This document shows positions 1 to 10,184 of a stretch of 64,000 nucleotides of DNA, piece by piece. The number at the start of each line of letters is the position of its first letter. Positions within the stretch are counted from its first letter, which is position 1. Source of the DNA: Bradyrhizobium sp. CCBAU 53421 (GTDB lineage: Bacteria > Pseudomonadota > Alphaproteobacteria > Rhizobiales > Xanthobacteraceae). Where the stretch lies: the NCBI RefSeq assembly GCF_015291625.1, contig NZ_CP030047.1, forward strand, positions 186,001 to 250,000, read 5' to 3'. The notes under the pieces were generated by a model. The model was not told the DNA's origin, did no database searches, and saw only the letters and a list, made by a program, of their open reading frames with translations. Both the position numbers and the translations under genes were made by a program.

Positions 1-471
1 AAGGAGGTGCCGGTCGACGAGCAGCTCGGCATGATGCCGTTCAAGGTCACCGAGATCGGCAGCTTCAAGAATATCCGCATGCTGGCGCCGGGCGCGGCGC
101 TGCTGATGGCCGACGGCGACGAGAAGAGCCTTGAGACCAAGCCCTTCATGCTGCTCGGCGTCATCGGCTCGGCGCCGGCCACGCCCGATGATCGCGGCCG
201 CTTTGCCCAGCAGATCGCCACCACGATCCCCGGCGTGCGCGACGGACGGATCACCATGTCCGAACCGATCCGGATCGACGGCCAGCCCGGCTTCGAGACC
301 CGGATCGACGCCGTCAGCGGCAAGGACAACACCCCGGTGACCATCGTGCAGTGGCTGCGGTTCGGCGCGCAGACATCGGTGCGGATCATCGGCAGTTCGC
401 CGCGCACCGATTGGGAGACCGCCTTCCCGCGCTTCCGCGCGGTCCGCGATGGCATCCAGCCGCGCGGCTGA
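1..471 (+). CDS. Hypothetical protein, 5' end outside the window
   Basis: The frame is open from the first base, so only the C-terminal part of about 156 residues is seen; the GTG at position 7 need not be the real start. The visible part is a soluble mixed alpha/beta sequence with no membrane segment and no motif I recognise. It ends in the stop at 469-471, 95 bases before the next gene on the same strand. I assign no function. Composition and codon use match the neighbouring core genes. Confidence 0.7.
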   Translation, partial: KEVPVDEQLGMMPFKVTEIGSFKNIRMLAPGAALLMADGDEKSLETKPFMLLGVIGSAPATPDDRGRFAQQIATTIPGVRDGRITMSEPIRIDGQPGFETRIDAVSGKDNTPVTIVQWLRFGAQTSVRIIGSSPRTDWETAFPRFRAVRDGIQPRG

Positions 472-566
472 TCGGCCGCCCGCAGCCCGATAGGAAAAAT
501 CCCGCTTTCGTCGTTCGCCGAACGGAACTAGCCTCCTCGCGCGGTATCAAAGCGAGGAGGGGCGCG

Positions 567-1277
567 ATGTTGGATCGACGACAGATAGTTGCAGGCCTCG
601 GCACGTTGGCGCTTGCGACCCTGATTCCCAAGAGTCTCTGGGCGGCTGCGATCAAGCCCGACGACGGCTCCGCGCTGCTCGTGATCGACGTGCAGAACTG
701 CTTCCTGCCCGGCGGCAGCCTCGCGGTGAAGGACGGCGAGCAGGTGGTGCCTGTCATCAACAAGATCGCCAAGAGCTTTGCCAATGTGGTGATGACCCAG
801 GACTGGCACACGCCCGGGCACGTTTCGTTTGCCTCGGTCCATGAAGGCAAGAAGCCGTTCGAGACCATCGACCTTGCCTACGGCAAGCAGGTGCTGTGGC
901 CGGACCACTGCGTGCAGGGCACCGACGGCGCCGCGCTGTCGAAGGAACTCGCGATCCCGCAGGCCGAGCTGATCATCCGCAAGGGTTTTCACAAGGACGT
1001 CGACAGCTACTCCGCCTTCACCGAAGCCGACGGCAAGACCACCACGGGGCTTGCCGCCTATCTGAAGGCGCGCAACGTCGAGCGGGTTTTCGTCGCCGGG
1101 CTCGCCACCGATTTCTGCGTGGCATGGACCGCGCTCGATGCGCGCAAGGCCGGCTTCGAAACCTATGTCGTGGAAGACGCCTGCCGCGGCATCGACACGC
1201 AGGGATCGCTGGCCAAGGCCTGGGCCGACATGGACAAGGCCGGCGTCAAGCGCATCCAGTCGTCGGATATCGGGTAA
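567..1277 (+). CDS. pncA: Nicotinamidase/pyrazinamidase with Tat-like signal peptide
   Basis: Isochorismatase-fold amidohydrolase of about 236 residues that converts nicotinamide to nicotinic acid for NAD salvage. Asp41 (in LLVIDVQ) and Cys184 (in ATDFCVAW) fit the catalytic Asp and nucleophilic Cys of the family, and the DWHTPGH stretch fits the metal-binding region. The ATG at 567 is chosen because AGGAGG lies at 555-560; longer versions of the frame run into the previous gene. Unlike typical cytoplasmic PncA, the N-terminus is DRRQIVAGLG followed by a hydrophobic stretch ending near SLWAAA, which looks like a twin-arginine signal peptide. The AraC-type gene starts 24 bases downstream and may be co-transcribed. 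Confidence 0.88.
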   Translation: MLDRRQIVAGLGTLALATLIPKSLWAAAIKPDDGSALLVIDVQNCFLPGGSLAVKDGEQVVPVINKIAKSFANVVMTQDWHTPGHVSFASVHEGKKPFETIDLAYGKQVLWPDHCVQGTDGAALSKELAIPQAELIIRKGFHKDVDSYSAFTEADGKTTTGLAAYLKARNVERVFVAGLATDFCVAWTALDARKAGFETYVVEDACRGIDTQGSLAKAWADMDKAGVKRIQSSDIG

Positions 1278-1301
1278 GACGCTGCCTCGCGGGAGATCCG
1301 C

Positions 1302-2156
1302 ATGGCCGAGCCTGCGGCGCCCGCCGAATTCGACTTCGCCTGGCGTCCGCCATCGCCGCGGATGGCGGGCCTGATTGTCGGGATCACGGGCTATCGCGAG
1401 ACGGCCCCGGGCCGGTTCTTCCACCGCCAGACCGCGCCGCTCATTGTGCCCTTCATCGTCAGCTTCGGTTCGCCCTATCTGATCGCGCTGGCGCGCCAGC
1501 CCGGACCGTCCGACCTTCAGCTCAGCTTCACCGCGGGACTGCACGCCGGACCCGTCAACATCGAGTCCGACGGCCGCGCCGAGTCCGTGCAAATGGATTT
1601 CACGCCGCTCGGCGCCTATCGCTTCTTCGGAGGTGCGATCACCGAGCTCGTCGGGCGCATGGTCGATATTGGCGATGTGCTGGGCCACGACGCGCGGCGG
1701 CTCCGCGATCAGCTCGGAGCCGAGCCGTGCTGGCAGCACCGCTTCGATCTGCTCGAGGATTTCGTGTTGCGCCGCCTTGGCCGCGAACCGTCGGACGAGA
1801 TCGCATTTGCCTATCGACAATTGGCGCGGTCGGGGGGTGGCGCGCGGATTGCGGCGATCGCGTCCGAGATCGGGTGGAGCCGCAAGCACCTGGTCGACCG
1901 GTTCAGGTCCGAGCTCGGACTGGCACCCAAGCCGCTCGCACGCATGATGCGCTTTCATCAGGCCTGCCGGCTCGCGCAGTCCGGCACGGCACGCGGCTGG
2001 GCCGCGATCGCCGCGGAGAGCGGCTACGCCGACCAGGCCCACCTCGCCCGCGAATTCGTCGAATTCGCCGGGGAGCCACCGACCGCCTGGGCGCGCCGGC
2101 TCGCAATGACCGATGGCCGGCTGGCTCATTCCGGCGACCTGCAGGCTGACGGGTAA
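1302..2156 (+). CDS. AraC-family transcriptional regulator
   Basis: A 284-residue protein. The C-terminal third carries the double helix-turn-helix of AraC regulators: a first helix pair around IGWSRKHLVDRFRSELG and a second around AAESGYADQAHLAREF. The N-terminal roughly 180 residues resemble a cupin-like sensor half, with no membrane segment. It starts 24 bases after the nicotinamidase stop on the same strand, so the two may form an operon. The ligand is unknown, and the regulated genes could be the flanking pncA or VOC gene. Confidence 0.85.
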   Translation: MAEPAAPAEFDFAWRPPSPRMAGLIVGITGYRETAPGRFFHRQTAPLIVPFIVSFGSPYLIALARQPGPSDLQLSFTAGLHAGPVNIESDGRAESVQMDFTPLGAYRFFGGAITELVGRMVDIGDVLGHDARRLRDQLGAEPCWQHRFDLLEDFVLRRLGREPSDEIAFAYRQLARSGGGARIAAIASEIGWSRKHLVDRFRSELGLAPKPLARMMRFHQACRLAQSGTARGWAAIAAESGYADQAHLAREFVEFAGEPPTAWARRLAMTDGRLAHSGDLQADG

Positions 2157-2224
2157 CAAACCTTCAAGCCGAAGCCGAATTGCCTCGTGCAGATTGGCGC
2201 CATCAGCCAAGGAGGTAAGCCGCC

Positions 2225-2650
2225 ATGACGCACGACATCGAACCGCCCCGCATCTACCCGACCCTGCGCTGCAAGGACGCCGAGGCGATGATCGGCTGGC
2301 TCAAAGCTGTGATCGGATTCACCGAGCACGTGGTCTACCGCGACGGCGGCGTGATCCATCACGCCGAACTCGCTTACGGTTCCTCGATGCTGATGCTGGG
2401 CCAGAGCCGCGACGATGCCTATGGCGGGCTGGTCGGCGATCTCACCGGCCGCCGCACCGATTCAATCTACATCGCCGTCGACGATCCCGACGCCCTGCAT
2501 GCGAAGGCGAGAGCGGCGGGCGCAAAGATCGAAATGGAACTGCGTGACACCGATTATGGCAGTCGCGATTTCGCCTGCCGCGATCCGGAGGGAAATCTCT
2601 GGAGCTTCGGCACCTATTGGCCGAAGGCGCATGAGAAGCCGCTGCCGTGA
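2225..2650 (+). CDS. VOC family (glyoxalase/bleomycin-resistance fold) protein
   Basis: A 141-residue single-chain vicinal-oxygen-chelate protein. Visible family features are the start IYPTLRCKDAEAMIGWLKAVIGF, the central HHAEL strand and the C-terminal DFACRDPEGNLWSFGTY strand. This family binds metals and acts on diverse small molecules; many members with this consensus are annotated only as glyoxalase-like. A strong ribosome binding site (AAGGAGG, 2209-2215) supports the ATG at 2225. It follows the AraC regulator on the same strand. The substrate cannot be given from sequence. Confidence 0.8.
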   Translation: MTHDIEPPRIYPTLRCKDAEAMIGWLKAVIGFTEHVVYRDGGVIHHAELAYGSSMLMLGQSRDDAYGGLVGDLTGRRTDSIYIAVDDPDALHAKARAAGAKIEMELRDTDYGSRDFACRDPEGNLWSFGTYWPKAHEKPLP

Positions 2651-2695
2651 AGCCACGACAGCGCGCTCACACCTTCGCAGTCAAAGCCTGACGGA

Positions 2696-3301
2696 TCAGA
2701 CCGTGATATCGGCGTTCGGGGCGGCCTTGGCGCCGCCCTTGGAGACGCCGACCAGCGCCGGACGCAGAATGCGCTCGCCGATCATGTAGCCGGCCTGCAC
2801 GACCTGCACCACCGTGCCCGACGGCACCGAGGTGTCCGGCACCTCGAACATCGCCTGCTGGAAGTTCGGATCGAACTTCTCGCCGATCGGATCGAACTTC
2901 TTCACGCCGTTCTTCTCCAGCGCGTTGAGCAGCGAGCGCTCGGTCAGCTCGACGCCTTCGATCAGCGCCTTCAGGCCGGGATCGGCGGCTTCCTTGGTCT
3001 CGGCCGGCACGGCGTCGAGCGCGCGCTGCAGATTGTCGGCGATATCGAGCACGTCGCGGGCGAAGCCGGTGATGCCATAGGTCTTGGCGTCGGCAACCTC
3101 GCGGCGGGTGCGCTGACGGAGGTTCTCCATCTCGGCCAGCGTGCGCAGCGTGCGGTCCTTCGCCTCGGCGAGTTCCTTGGCCAGCGCCTCGGCCGATCCC
3201 ACCTCGGGATCGTCAGGCATGATGTAGGGCTTCGAGACCACGGGCTCACCCGTCGGCGCCGAATTCTCGGTGTTGTCATTGGCCCGGTTCGGATCGGTCA
3301 T
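2696..3301 (-). CDS. grpE: Nucleotide exchange factor GrpE
   Basis: GrpE of about 201 residues, the ADP/ATP exchange factor for the DnaK chaperone. After a disordered N-terminus come a long charged helix with [37 protein letters not shown] spacing (residues about 45-80) and a C-terminal beta domain containing [27 protein letters not shown]. The frame continues to 3358, but the ATG at 3301 gives the usual N-terminus (MTDPNRAND). It lies downstream of hrcA on the same strand, the standard heat-shock pairing; dnaK and dnaJ are not in the window. Confidence 0.96.
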   Translation of the reverse strand: MTDPNRANDNTENSAPTGEPVVSKPYIMPDDPEVGSAEALAKELAEAKDRTLRTLAEMENLRQRTRREVADAKTYGITGFARDVLDIADNLQRALDAVPAETKEAADPGLKALIEGVELTERSLLNALEKNGVKKFDPIGEKFDPNFQQAMFEVPDTSVPSGTVVQVVQAGYMIGERILRPALVGVSKGGAKAAPNADITV

Positions 3302-3412
3302 GGCTTGCCTTCTCGAAAACTCGCGTCGGTTCAAATCTTGGGGATTGCTGCCCGGCATATCGTGCTTGAGCGGCGAAAATCAAGCGCAACATGCCGGTTT
3401 CGGGAACAGGGA

Positions 3413-3443
3413 CCTCCGGTTCGGGTGAAGAAAACCCGTCAAA
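3413..3443 (+). repeat. Degenerate family C repeat between hrcA and grpE
   Basis: Contains CCGGTTCGGGTGAAGAAAAC followed by CCGTCAAA, matching the right part of the family C repeat seen in full at 7259, 19341 and 22110. The left half is degraded. It lies in the 163-bp gap between hrcA and grpE. Confidence 0.55.
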
Positions 3444-3464
3444 TGAAAGCGAAATCGCCTCCGG

Positions 3465-4577
3465 TCAGCCACCCAGCATCTTGCTGACGATGCGCGCGGC
3501 ATAGTCGACGGTCGGGATCACCCGTGCATAGTTCAGCCGCGTCGGTCCGATCACGCCGAGCACGCCGACGATCCGGCCCTGGGCGTCGCCATAGGGCGCG
3601 ATGATGGTGGAGGAACCCGACAGCGAGAACAGCTTGTTCTCCGAGCCGATGAAGATCCGCACGCCCTCGCCGCGCTCGGCACGGCCGAGCAGATCGATCA
3701 CGCCGCGCTTGGTCTCGAGATCGTCGAACAGCGACTTGATCCGCTCGAGATCGTCCAGCGCATGCAGATCCTCAAGCAGATTGGCGTGACCGCGCACGAT
3801 CAGCTGGCGGTCCTCGTTGGCGCCGCCGGACCAGCTCGCGATGCCGGCCGCGACGACCTTTTGCGTGAGCTGATCGAGCTCGGCGCGGTTTTGCGTCAAT
3901 GCCGTCTCGAGCTCGAGCCGGGCTTCGGCCAGCGTCCGGCCACGAATCCGCGCATTGAGGAAATTGGTCGCCTCTGTGAGGGCCGAGGACGGCACGCCCG
4001 GCGGCAACGCCAGCACCCGGTTTTCGACCTGGCCGTCTTCACCGACCAGCACGACCAGCGCCTTCTCCGGCTCCAGCCGCACGAATTCGATGTGCTTGAG
4101 CCGCGCGTTCGACTTCTGCGTCAGCACCACGGCCGCGGCACGGGTCAGCCCCGACAATTGCGTCAACGCCTCGCCAAGCGCCGCCTCGACCGATTGGGCA
4201 CGGCCGACGGCAGCCAGCTGGGTCTGGATCGATTGCCGCTCGGCCTCGGTGAGGTCGCCGACCTGCATCAGGGCGTCGACGAAGAAGCGCAGGCCGAGTT
4301 CCGTCGGCAGCCGGCCGGCCGAGGTGTGCGGCGCATAGATCAGGCCGAGCTGCTCGAGATCCGACATCACATTGCGGACCGAAGCGGGCGACAGCGGTAA
4401 TGCGATCAGGCGCGAGATGTTGCGCGAGCCCACCGGCTCGCCGGTCGCGAGATAGCTTTCGACGATTTGGCGAAAAATGTCGCGCGAACGCTCGTTGAGC
4501 TGGGCGAGCCCGGCATGCGGCGCGATCAGGCCTATCGGATCGTGGTGCGTCACACTCCAGTCCTTCACAATTGCCAC
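3465..4577 (-). CDS. hrcA: Heat-inducible transcription repressor HrcA
   Basis: HrcA, the winged-helix repressor that binds CIRCE operators, usually upstream of groESL, and is kept active by GroE. The N-terminal winged helix is visible in [25 protein letters not shown] and [34 protein letters not shown]-like effector domain follows, then the conserved end ([29 protein letters not shown]). The frame gives 370 residues from the ATG at 4577; a GTG at 4553 ([12 protein letters not shown]) gives 362 residues and may be the true start. I saw no CIRCE inverted repeat nearby. Confidence 0.95.
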   Translation of the reverse strand: MAIVKDWSVTHHDPIGLIAPHAGLAQLNERSRDIFRQIVESYLATGEPVGSRNISRLIALPLSPASVRNVMSDLEQLGLIYAPHTSAGRLPTELGLRFFVDALMQVGDLTEAERQSIQTQLAAVGRAQSVEAALGEALTQLSGLTRAAAVVLTQKSNARLKHIEFVRLEPEKALVVLVGEDGQVENRVLALPPGVPSSALTEATNFLNARIRGRTLAEARLELETALTQNRAELDQLTQKVVAAGIASWSGGANEDRQLIVRGHANLLEDLHALDDLERIKSLFDDLETKRGVIDLLGRAERGEGVRIFIGSENKLFSLSGSSTIIAPYGDAQGRIVGVLGVIGPTRLNYARVIPTVDYAARIVSKMLGG

Positions 4578-4749
4578 CTAATTTGTCGCTCCCGGAGGCC
4601 GGTGACAAGCATGCATTCGCGCCCCCGGCACCGGACCCTGCCAGGGGCCGAAAACCCCCGCCAATACCCTTGCCAAAACCCTTGCCGCTGCCGCTTCCCC
4701 CTCCTACAAGCACGCCCAGCCCTATCTCTCGGATTTCTGGAGGATTTCC

Positions 4750-5463
4750 ATGCGGCCAAGCCGCCGTGCGCCCGATGAACTGCGTCCCGTGTCGCTGGAA
4801 CGCGGCGTCGTCAAATATGCCGAGGGTTCCTGCATGGTGAAGTTCGGCGACACCCACGTGCTGGTGACCGCCACGCTGGAAGAACGGTTGCCGCCATGGC
4901 TGAAGGGCCAGGGCCGCGGCTGGGTCACCGCCGAATACGGCATGCTGCCGCGCGCCACCCTGGAACGCACCCGCAGAGAGGCCTCCGCGGGCAAGCAGGG
5001 CGGCCGCACCGTCGAGATCCAGCGGCTGATCGGCCGCTCGCTGCGCGCGGCCGTCGATCTCGAGGCGCTCGGCGAGCGCCAGATCACGGTCGATTGCGAC
5101 GTCATCCAGGCCGATGGCGGCACCCGCACCGCCTCGATCACCGGTGCCTGGGTGGCGCTGGCCGACTGCATCAACTGGATGAAGACCCGCAACATGCTGA
5201 AGACCAACGTGTTGCGCGACAACGTGGCGGCGATCTCCTGCGGCATCTACCAGGGCACGCCGGTGCTCGACCTCGACTATGCCGAGGACTCCGAGGCCGA
5301 CACCGACGCCAATTTCGTGATGACCGGCGACGGCCGCATCATCGAGGTGCAGGGCACCGCCGAGAAGACGCCGTTCTCGCAAGACGAATTCCTGGCGCTG
5401 ATGGCCCTGGCGCGCAAAGGTGTCGCGCGTCTGGTCGACTTGCAAAAGATCGCGGTGGCGTAG
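4750..5463 (+). CDS. rph: Ribonuclease PH
   Basis: RNase PH (237 residues), the phosphate-dependent 3'-5' exoribonuclease that trims tRNA 3' ends. The sequence is full length with the family signatures [36 protein letters not shown] and the metal/phosphate region [19 protein letters not shown]. It is divergent from hrcA across about 170 bp, which must hold both promoters. rdgB and hemW follow closely, the usual alphaproteobacterial rph-rdgB-hemW run. Confidence 0.97.
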   Translation: MRPSRRAPDELRPVSLERGVVKYAEGSCMVKFGDTHVLVTATLEERLPPWLKGQGRGWVTAEYGMLPRATLERTRREASAGKQGGRTVEIQRLIGRSLRAAVDLEALGERQITVDCDVIQADGGTRTASITGAWVALADCINWMKTRNMLKTNVLRDNVAAISCGIYQGTPVLDLDYAEDSEADTDANFVMTGDGRIIEVQGTAEKTPFSQDEFLALMALARKGVARLVDLQKIAVA

Positions 5464-5474
5464 TCTGATTGGTC

Positions 5475-6110
5475 ATGCACCGCCGAATCACCGGAAGGCT
5501 CGTCATCGCCACCCATAATCCCGGCAAGCTTGCCGAGATGCGGGAACTGCTGGCGCCGCACGGCGTCGAGGCGGTGTCGGCCGGCGAACTCGGCCTCGCC
5601 GAGCCCGAGGAGACCGGCAAGACCTTTCGGACCAACGCGGCGATCAAGGCGCTCGCGGCGGCGAAGGCTGCCGGACTGCCCGCCTTTGCCGACGATTCCG
5701 GCCTCGTGGTGGATGCACTCGACGGCGCACCCGGCATCTACTCGGCGCGCTGGGCCGGCGAAGGCAAGGATTTCATGGCGGCGATGACGCGGATCGAGCG
5801 CTTGCTGCAGGAGCGCGGCGCCACCGCGCCGGCGCAGCGCAAGGCGCATTTCGTCTCGGCACTGTGCGTGGCCTGGCCGGACGATCACCTCGAAGAGGTC
5901 GAGGCCCGGGCCGACGGAACCCTGGTCTGGCCGCCGCGCGGCACCGCCGGATTCGGCTATGATCCGGCGTTCCTGCCCGACGGTTACACGCGGACCTTTG
6001 GCGAGATGAGCAGCATCGAGAAGCACGGCCTGCCGCCGCTCGGACTCGGCCTGTCGCATCGCGCCCGCGCCTTCGTGAAGCTCGCGGAGATCTGCCTTGA
6101 GCCACGCTGA
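5475..6110 (+). CDS. rdgB: XTP/dITP pyrophosphatase
   Basis: RdgB/HAM1 family, which hydrolyses dITP, XTP and dXTP and so removes deaminated purine nucleotides. Visible are the N-terminal phosphate-binding segment [14 protein letters not shown], the catalytic [25 protein letters not shown] and [13 protein letters not shown]. The frame opens at a TTG (5469), but the ATG at 5475 gives [15 protein letters not shown] and is preferred (211 residues). It begins 11 bases after rph and overlaps hemW by 14 bases, so translation is probably coupled. Confidence 0.95.
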   Translation: MHRRITGRLVIATHNPGKLAEMRELLAPHGVEAVSAGELGLAEPEETGKTFRTNAAIKALAAAKAAGLPAFADDSGLVVDALDGAPGIYSARWAGEGKDFMAAMTRIERLLQERGATAPAQRKAHFVSALCVAWPDDHLEEVEARADGTLVWPPRGTAGFGYDPAFLPDGYTRTFGEMSSIEKHGLPPLGLGLSHRARAFVKLAEICLEPR

Positions 6111-7254
6111 ACGAGAAGCTTTCGGCGTCTACGTGCACTGGCCGTTCTGCCTGTCGAAATGCCCGTATTGCGATTTCAACAGTCACGTGCGCCACGCGCC
6201 GGTCGACGAGGCGCGCTTCGTGCGCGCGTTCGCCCGCGAGATCGAGACCACGGCCGCGCGGGTGCCGGGACGCGAGGTCTCCTCGATCTTCCTCGGCGGC
6301 GGCACGCCGTCGCTGATGCAGCCGCAGACCGTCGGCGCCGTGCTCGATGCGATCGGCAAGCACTGGCAGGTCTCGCGCGACGTCGAGGTCACGCTCGAGG
6401 CCAATCCGACCAGCGTCGAGGCGACGCGCTTCCGCGGCTATCGCGCAGCCGGCGTCAATCGTGTCTCGCTCGGCGTGCAGGCGCTGGATGATGCCTCGCT
6501 CAAGGCACTCGGCCGGCTGCACACCGCGCGCGAAGCGCTCGACGCGGTTGCGATCGCGCGAAGCGCATTCGACCGTTACTCGTTCGACCTGATCTACGCG
6601 CGGCCCGACCAGACGCCGCAGATGTGGGCCGACGAGTTGAAGCAGGCGATCTCGGAAGCGGCCGAGCATCTGTCGCTCTATCAGCTCACGATCGAGGAAG
6701 GCACGCCGTTCTTCGGGCTGCATGCCGCCGGCAAATTGCAGACCCCGGATGAAGCGACCGCGCGCGCGCTCTACGATGTGACGCAGGAGGTCTGCGCTCG
6801 GGAGGGACTGCCGGCCTACGAGATCTCCAACCACGCCCGCACCGGTGCCGAGTGCAAGCACAACCTCGTCTATTGGCGCGGTGAGGAATATGCCGGCATC
6901 GGCCCCGGCGCGCACGGCCGGCTCGACATCGATGGCGTCAGGCACGCGACCGCGACCGAGCGGCGCCCCGAGGCGTGGCTGTTGAACGTCGAGGAGCGCG
7001 GCCATGGCGTCGTCACCGATGACAGCCTCAACAGCGAAGAGCGCGCCGACGAATTTCTCTTGATGGGGCTGCGGCTCGCGGAAGGCATCGACCCCAAGCG
7101 CTATGCGAAGCTCTCGGGCCGAAAGCTCGACCCGCACCGGATCGCGATGCTGCGCGAGGAAGGCGCGATCGCCGTCGACGCCGACGGTCGGCTGCGCGTC
7201 ACGAAATCGGGATTCCCGGTGCTCGACGCGGTCGTCGCGGATCTCGCCGCCTAG
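6097..7254 (+). CDS. hemW: Radical SAM heme chaperone HemW
   Basis: HemW (385 residues), a radical SAM protein formerly called oxygen-independent coproporphyrinogen oxidase-like and known to act in heme delivery. The 4Fe-4S motif is Cys18-x3-Cys22-x2-Cys25 (CLSKCPYC); the SAM-binding GGGTPSL and the HemW C-terminal domain are present. HemW carries this CxxxCxxC but lacks an N-terminal extra Cys found in true HemN. The start is a TTG at 6097, inside the last codons of rdgB, giving [18 protein letters not shown] family C repeat follows directly. Confidence 0.93.
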   Translation: MSHAEREAFGVYVHWPFCLSKCPYCDFNSHVRHAPVDEARFVRAFAREIETTAARVPGREVSSIFLGGGTPSLMQPQTVGAVLDAIGKHWQVSRDVEVTLEANPTSVEATRFRGYRAAGVNRVSLGVQALDDASLKALGRLHTAREALDAVAIARSAFDRYSFDLIYARPDQTPQMWADELKQAISEAAEHLSLYQLTIEEGTPFFGLHAAGKLQTPDEATARALYDVTQEVCAREGLPAYEISNHARTGAECKHNLVYWRGEEYAGIGPGAHGRLDIDGVRHATATERRPEAWLLNVEERGHGVVTDDSLNSEERADEFLLMGLRLAEGIDPKRYAKLSGRKLDPHRIAMLREEGAIAVDADGRLRVTKSGFPVLDAVVADLAA

Positions 7255-7258
7255 ACCA

Positions 7259-7312
7259 GAGCGTTTTCGAGCGAAGTGGGCACCGGTTCGCGTGAAGAAA
7301 ACGCGTCAAAAC
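7259..7312 (+). repeat. Family C dispersed repeat (copy after hemW)
   Basis: About 54 bp: GCGTTTTCGAGCGAAGTGGG, then CACCGGTTCGCGTGAAGAAA, then ACGCGTCAAA. Very close copies occur at 19341-19391 (same strand) and 22110-22172 (reverse complement). GCGTTTTC and GAAAACGC form an inverted pair within it. It sits just after the hemW stop. Confidence 0.85.
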
Positions 7313-7402
7313 AAGAAGCTGCCAAAATATCGAAAACAACCCCATGCACAGTAGCCGGCGGGTGCCGGCGCTCGACAGGGCAGCTTGACCGCCTGACGAA
7401 AA

Positions 7403-8608
7403 TCAAGCGCCAAAACTCTTCGGCGAGCCTGCGACCGGCGTGCTGCCGCCTGAGGCCACCTTCATGACGGCGAGGCCGCGCTCGTTGGTGCCGTCGGAGC
7501 GGAAGCGGAACAGGCCGTCGATGCCGGCGAAGCCGGACGGATTGGTCAGCGTCTCCGGCGCAAAGCGCTGCGCGCCCTGGGTGCGCGCCAGCGCCGCCAT
7601 CAGCGCCACGGCGTCATAGGCAAGCGTCGCGGTGCGCACCGGCTCGCCGCCGAACTTGGCGCGGTAGCGGCCGGCGAAGCTGCGGAAGCCGGACGGATCG
7701 GGCGCGGCGTAGAGGCCGCCCTGCAGGACGGGGCTCGCGAACACCCGCGGATTGTCCCACAGCCCGGTGCCGAGCAGCTGGATGTTGCGCAGATTGGCGC
7801 CCGCCGCGGTCAGCGCATCGGCGGTCGCGACCACCGAATCGCCGTCGTCGGCGATCAGCAGCGCATCGGCCTGGCCGAGCGCCTGGGCCACGCTCCGCGC
7901 CGGCGTTGCGCGATCGGCACCATATTTCTCGAATGCGACGACGCGGCCGTTCTTGCGGCCGACCGCCTGCTTGAACGCGGCCTCGACGACGTTGCCATAG
8001 GCGTTATCCGGCACCATCGCGGCGAATGACCGTTTCCCGATCCCGGCGGAATAATCGACGATCCGGTTGATGTCGGACTCCGGCAGGAAGCTCAGGAGGT
8101 AGACGCCGTGCCCGGCGACGCTCGAATCGGTGGAAAACGCGATCACCGAGGTTCCGCGCGGCCGCGTCAGTTGCGCGACGGCCGGCACGGAGCCTGCGAA
8201 CAACGGGCCCAGGATGATCTCGGCCCCTTCGGATACGGCCTGCTGGGCACCCTGCGACGCGCCCTGCGGGCTGCCGCCGTCGTCCTTGATCAGAAGCTGG
8301 ATGTTCGGGTTCTGAAATTCCGCGAGCGCCATTTCGGCGGCATTGCGCATCGACTGCGCGGCGAGCCCGGCATTGCCGGACGCCGACAGCGGCAAAATCA
8401 ATCCAATTTTGACCTGCCCGGTGCCGACCGCCTGCGGCTGTTGCTGCGGACCGGCAGGACCGGCTTCCGGGTTGCTGCTGGAGAATTGGCTCAAGCTCTG
8501 CTGGATGCCGGAACAGGCCGTCAGCAACGGCGCGCCCACGATCAGGCCAAGCGCGGTCCGCCGGGTCGTGCCCGACGGCGGGGACGTGCGGTGATGCGGG
8601 CCTTCCAT
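7403..8608 (-). CDS. Lipoprotein with periplasmic-binding (LpoA/LppC-like, PBP activator) domain
   Basis: A 401-residue protein with a twin-arginine-containing N-terminus (TTRRTALGLIVGAPLLTACS) whose lipobox LTAC predicts lipidation. A type 1 periplasmic-binding fold follows (VGTGQVKIGLILPLSASGNAG, ILGPLFAGSVPAV, YDAVALMAAL). Related proteins are annotated penicillin-binding protein activator or ABC-transporter substrate-binding. In many alphaproteobacteria this gene is divergent from rsmI and yraN, as the LpoA homologue is in gammaproteobacteria; that favours a peptidoglycan role but does not prove it. The ATG at 8608 is preferred over the upstream frame to 8683. Confidence 0.82.
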   Translation of the reverse strand: MEGPHHRTSPPSGTTRRTALGLIVGAPLLTACSGIQQSLSQFSSSNPEAGPAGPQQQPQAVGTGQVKIGLILPLSASGNAGLAAQSMRNAAEMALAEFQNPNIQLLIKDDGGSPQGASQGAQQAVSEGAEIILGPLFAGSVPAVAQLTRPRGTSVIAFSTDSSVAGHGVYLLSFLPESDINRIVDYSAGIGKRSFAAMVPDNAYGNVVEAAFKQAVGRKNGRVVAFEKYGADRATPARSVAQALGQADALLIADDGDSVVATADALTAAGANLRNIQLLGTGLWDNPRVFASPVLQGGLYAAPDPSGFRSFAGRYRAKFGGEPVRTATLAYDAVALMAALARTQGAQRFAPETLTNPSGFAGIDGLFRFRSDGTNERGLAVMKVASGGSTPVAGSPKSFGA

Positions 8609-8830
8609 CGTCTCTCTTCTCTTGGCCGACCGTGATCGGCCAGGACTCCATCCAGCTCTGATGAGGCGGGTGGATTCAGGCATATTGTCGGCGAATAGTT
8701 AACTAAAACAAAAGGATTATGGCCCCGCGGCGCCGTTGCCGCAGCCTCCATTTCCCTCCCCTCAAGCAGCGTTCCGTCACTGCCCTTTGCGGATGTGGCG
8801 CTAGCGCCGCCATCCCTCTAGATTGGCATT

Positions 8831-9784
8831 ATGCGCGCAAAAGCCAGTTCCCTCCACAGTTCGGATGCCACGACAAGCGCTTCGGCCAGAACCTTTTCGA
8901 TCGGCGGCCAGCAACTCGCCGCGCCGAAAGCCAAGCCCGGGCTGCATCTGGTCGCGACCCCGATCGGAAATCTCGCCGACATCACCCTGCGCGCGCTGGA
9001 GACGCTGGCCGGTGTCGACGTCATCGCCTGCGAGGACACCAGGATTACCCGCCGGCTCACCGAGCGTTACGCCATCAGCGCCGAGCTCGCGCTCTACCAC
9101 GAGCACAATGCGGCGCAGGCCCGGCCCAAGATCCTCGAACGGCTGGCGCAGGGCGCTGCGATCGCATTGGTCTCGGACGCCGGTACGCCGCTGATCTCCG
9201 ATCCCGGCTTCAAGCTGGTGCGCGACGTCTGCGCCGCCGGGCATGCCGTCATCGCGGTGCCCGGACCGTCATCGGTGCTATCGGCGCTGTCGGTCGCGGC
9301 GCTGCCGACCGACCGGTTCTTCTTCGAGGGATTTCTGCCGGCCAAGGAGCATGCGCGCCGCGCGCGGCTCACCGAGCTCGCCCGGATCGATGCGACGCTG
9401 GTGATGTTCGAATCCGGCAATCGGGTGCAGGAGACGCTGCGCGATCTCGCCGCGATCATGGCTGGACGTGATGCCGCGATCTGCCGCGAGCTGACCAAGC
9501 TGCACGAGGAGATCAAGCGCGCGCCGGTGACCGAGCTTGCGGCAGGCGCGGACGCGCTGGAGACGCGCGGCGAGTTCGTGCTCGTGATCGGACCGCCGGC
9601 CGACGACGCCGGAGTGATGGACCAGGATGCGCTCGACGATCTGCTGCGCGCACAGCTCGCGCGCGGCAGCGTCAAGGATGCGGTGGCGCACGCGGTCGAG
9701 CTGTCGGGCCGGCCGCGCCGCGAGGTCTACGCCCGCGCGCTCGAATTGGCGAAAACCGCCGGGGACGGCGATGGCGAAGACTGA
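8831..9784 (+). CDS. rsmI: 16S rRNA (cytidine1402-2'-O)-methyltransferase
   Basis: RsmI (317 residues from the ATG at 8831), a tetrapyrrole-methylase-fold enzyme that 2'-O-methylates C1402 of 16S rRNA. Signatures are [48 protein letters not shown] and [28 protein letters not shown]. The first roughly 35 residues are a non-conserved extension, so the real start could be further in. It is divergent from the lipoprotein gene across a 222-bp intergenic region (8609-8830) and overlaps yraN by 14 bases. Confidence 0.95.
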   Translation: MRAKASSLHSSDATTSASARTFSIGGQQLAAPKAKPGLHLVATPIGNLADITLRALETLAGVDVIACEDTRITRRLTERYAISAELALYHEHNAAQARPKILERLAQGAAIALVSDAGTPLISDPGFKLVRDVCAAGHAVIAVPGPSSVLSALSVAALPTDRFFFEGFLPAKEHARRARLTELARIDATLVMFESGNRVQETLRDLAAIMAGRDAAICRELTKLHEEIKRAPVTELAAGADALETRGEFVLVIGPPADDAGVMDQDALDDLLRAQLARGSVKDAVAHAVELSGRPRREVYARALELAKTAGDGDGED

Positions 9785-10154
9785 CGGCGCCTCGCCCGAA
9801 CGCGTCGCCGCGTTCCGCACCGGCCTGTCGGCCGAAAGCCGCGCCGCGGCGCTCCTGATCGCCAAGGGCTATCGCATCCTGGCGAAACGCTTCCGCACCC
9901 CCTATGGCGAGATCGATTTGGTGGCGCGCCGGCGCAATCTGCTCGCCTTCGTCGAGGTCAAGGCCCGGGCCAGCCTCGACGACGCCGCCTATGCGGTGAC
10001 GCCGCGCCAGCAGCAGCGCATCGTCAATGCCGCCCAGGCCTGGCTGATGACGCATCCCGAACATGCCGAATTTGATCTCAGATTCGACGCCGTGCTGATT
10101 GCGCCGAAGAGCCTGCCGCGCCATCTGTTAGCGGCATTCGACGCAAGCCCTTAA
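9771..10154 (+). CDS. YraN family (UPF0102) endonuclease-like protein
   Basis: A 127-residue protein with the restriction-endonuclease-like core of the UPF0102 family: [30 protein letters not shown] with E and D, then LAFVEVKAR. The biochemical role is not established. The ATG at 9771 is chosen because it gives the family N-terminus and a 14-base overlap with rsmI, a pairing widely conserved in bacteria. Confidence 0.9.
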   Translation: MAKTDGASPERVAAFRTGLSAESRAAALLIAKGYRILAKRFRTPYGEIDLVARRRNLLAFVEVKARASLDDAAYAVTPRQQQRIVNAAQAWLMTHPEHAEFDLRFDAVLIAPKSLPRHLLAAFDASP

Positions 10155-10184
10155 AGTTACCCTCAGACCTCGCGGGACACGCTT

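Noticed and set aside
528..2210. 560-codon minus-strand frame over pncA and the AraC gene
   Set aside because: Shadow of two plus-strand genes with clear motifs and ribosome binding sites.
3302..4750. CIRCE operator near hrcA/grpE
   Set aside because: No TTAGCACTC-N9-GAGTGCTAA or close variant was found.
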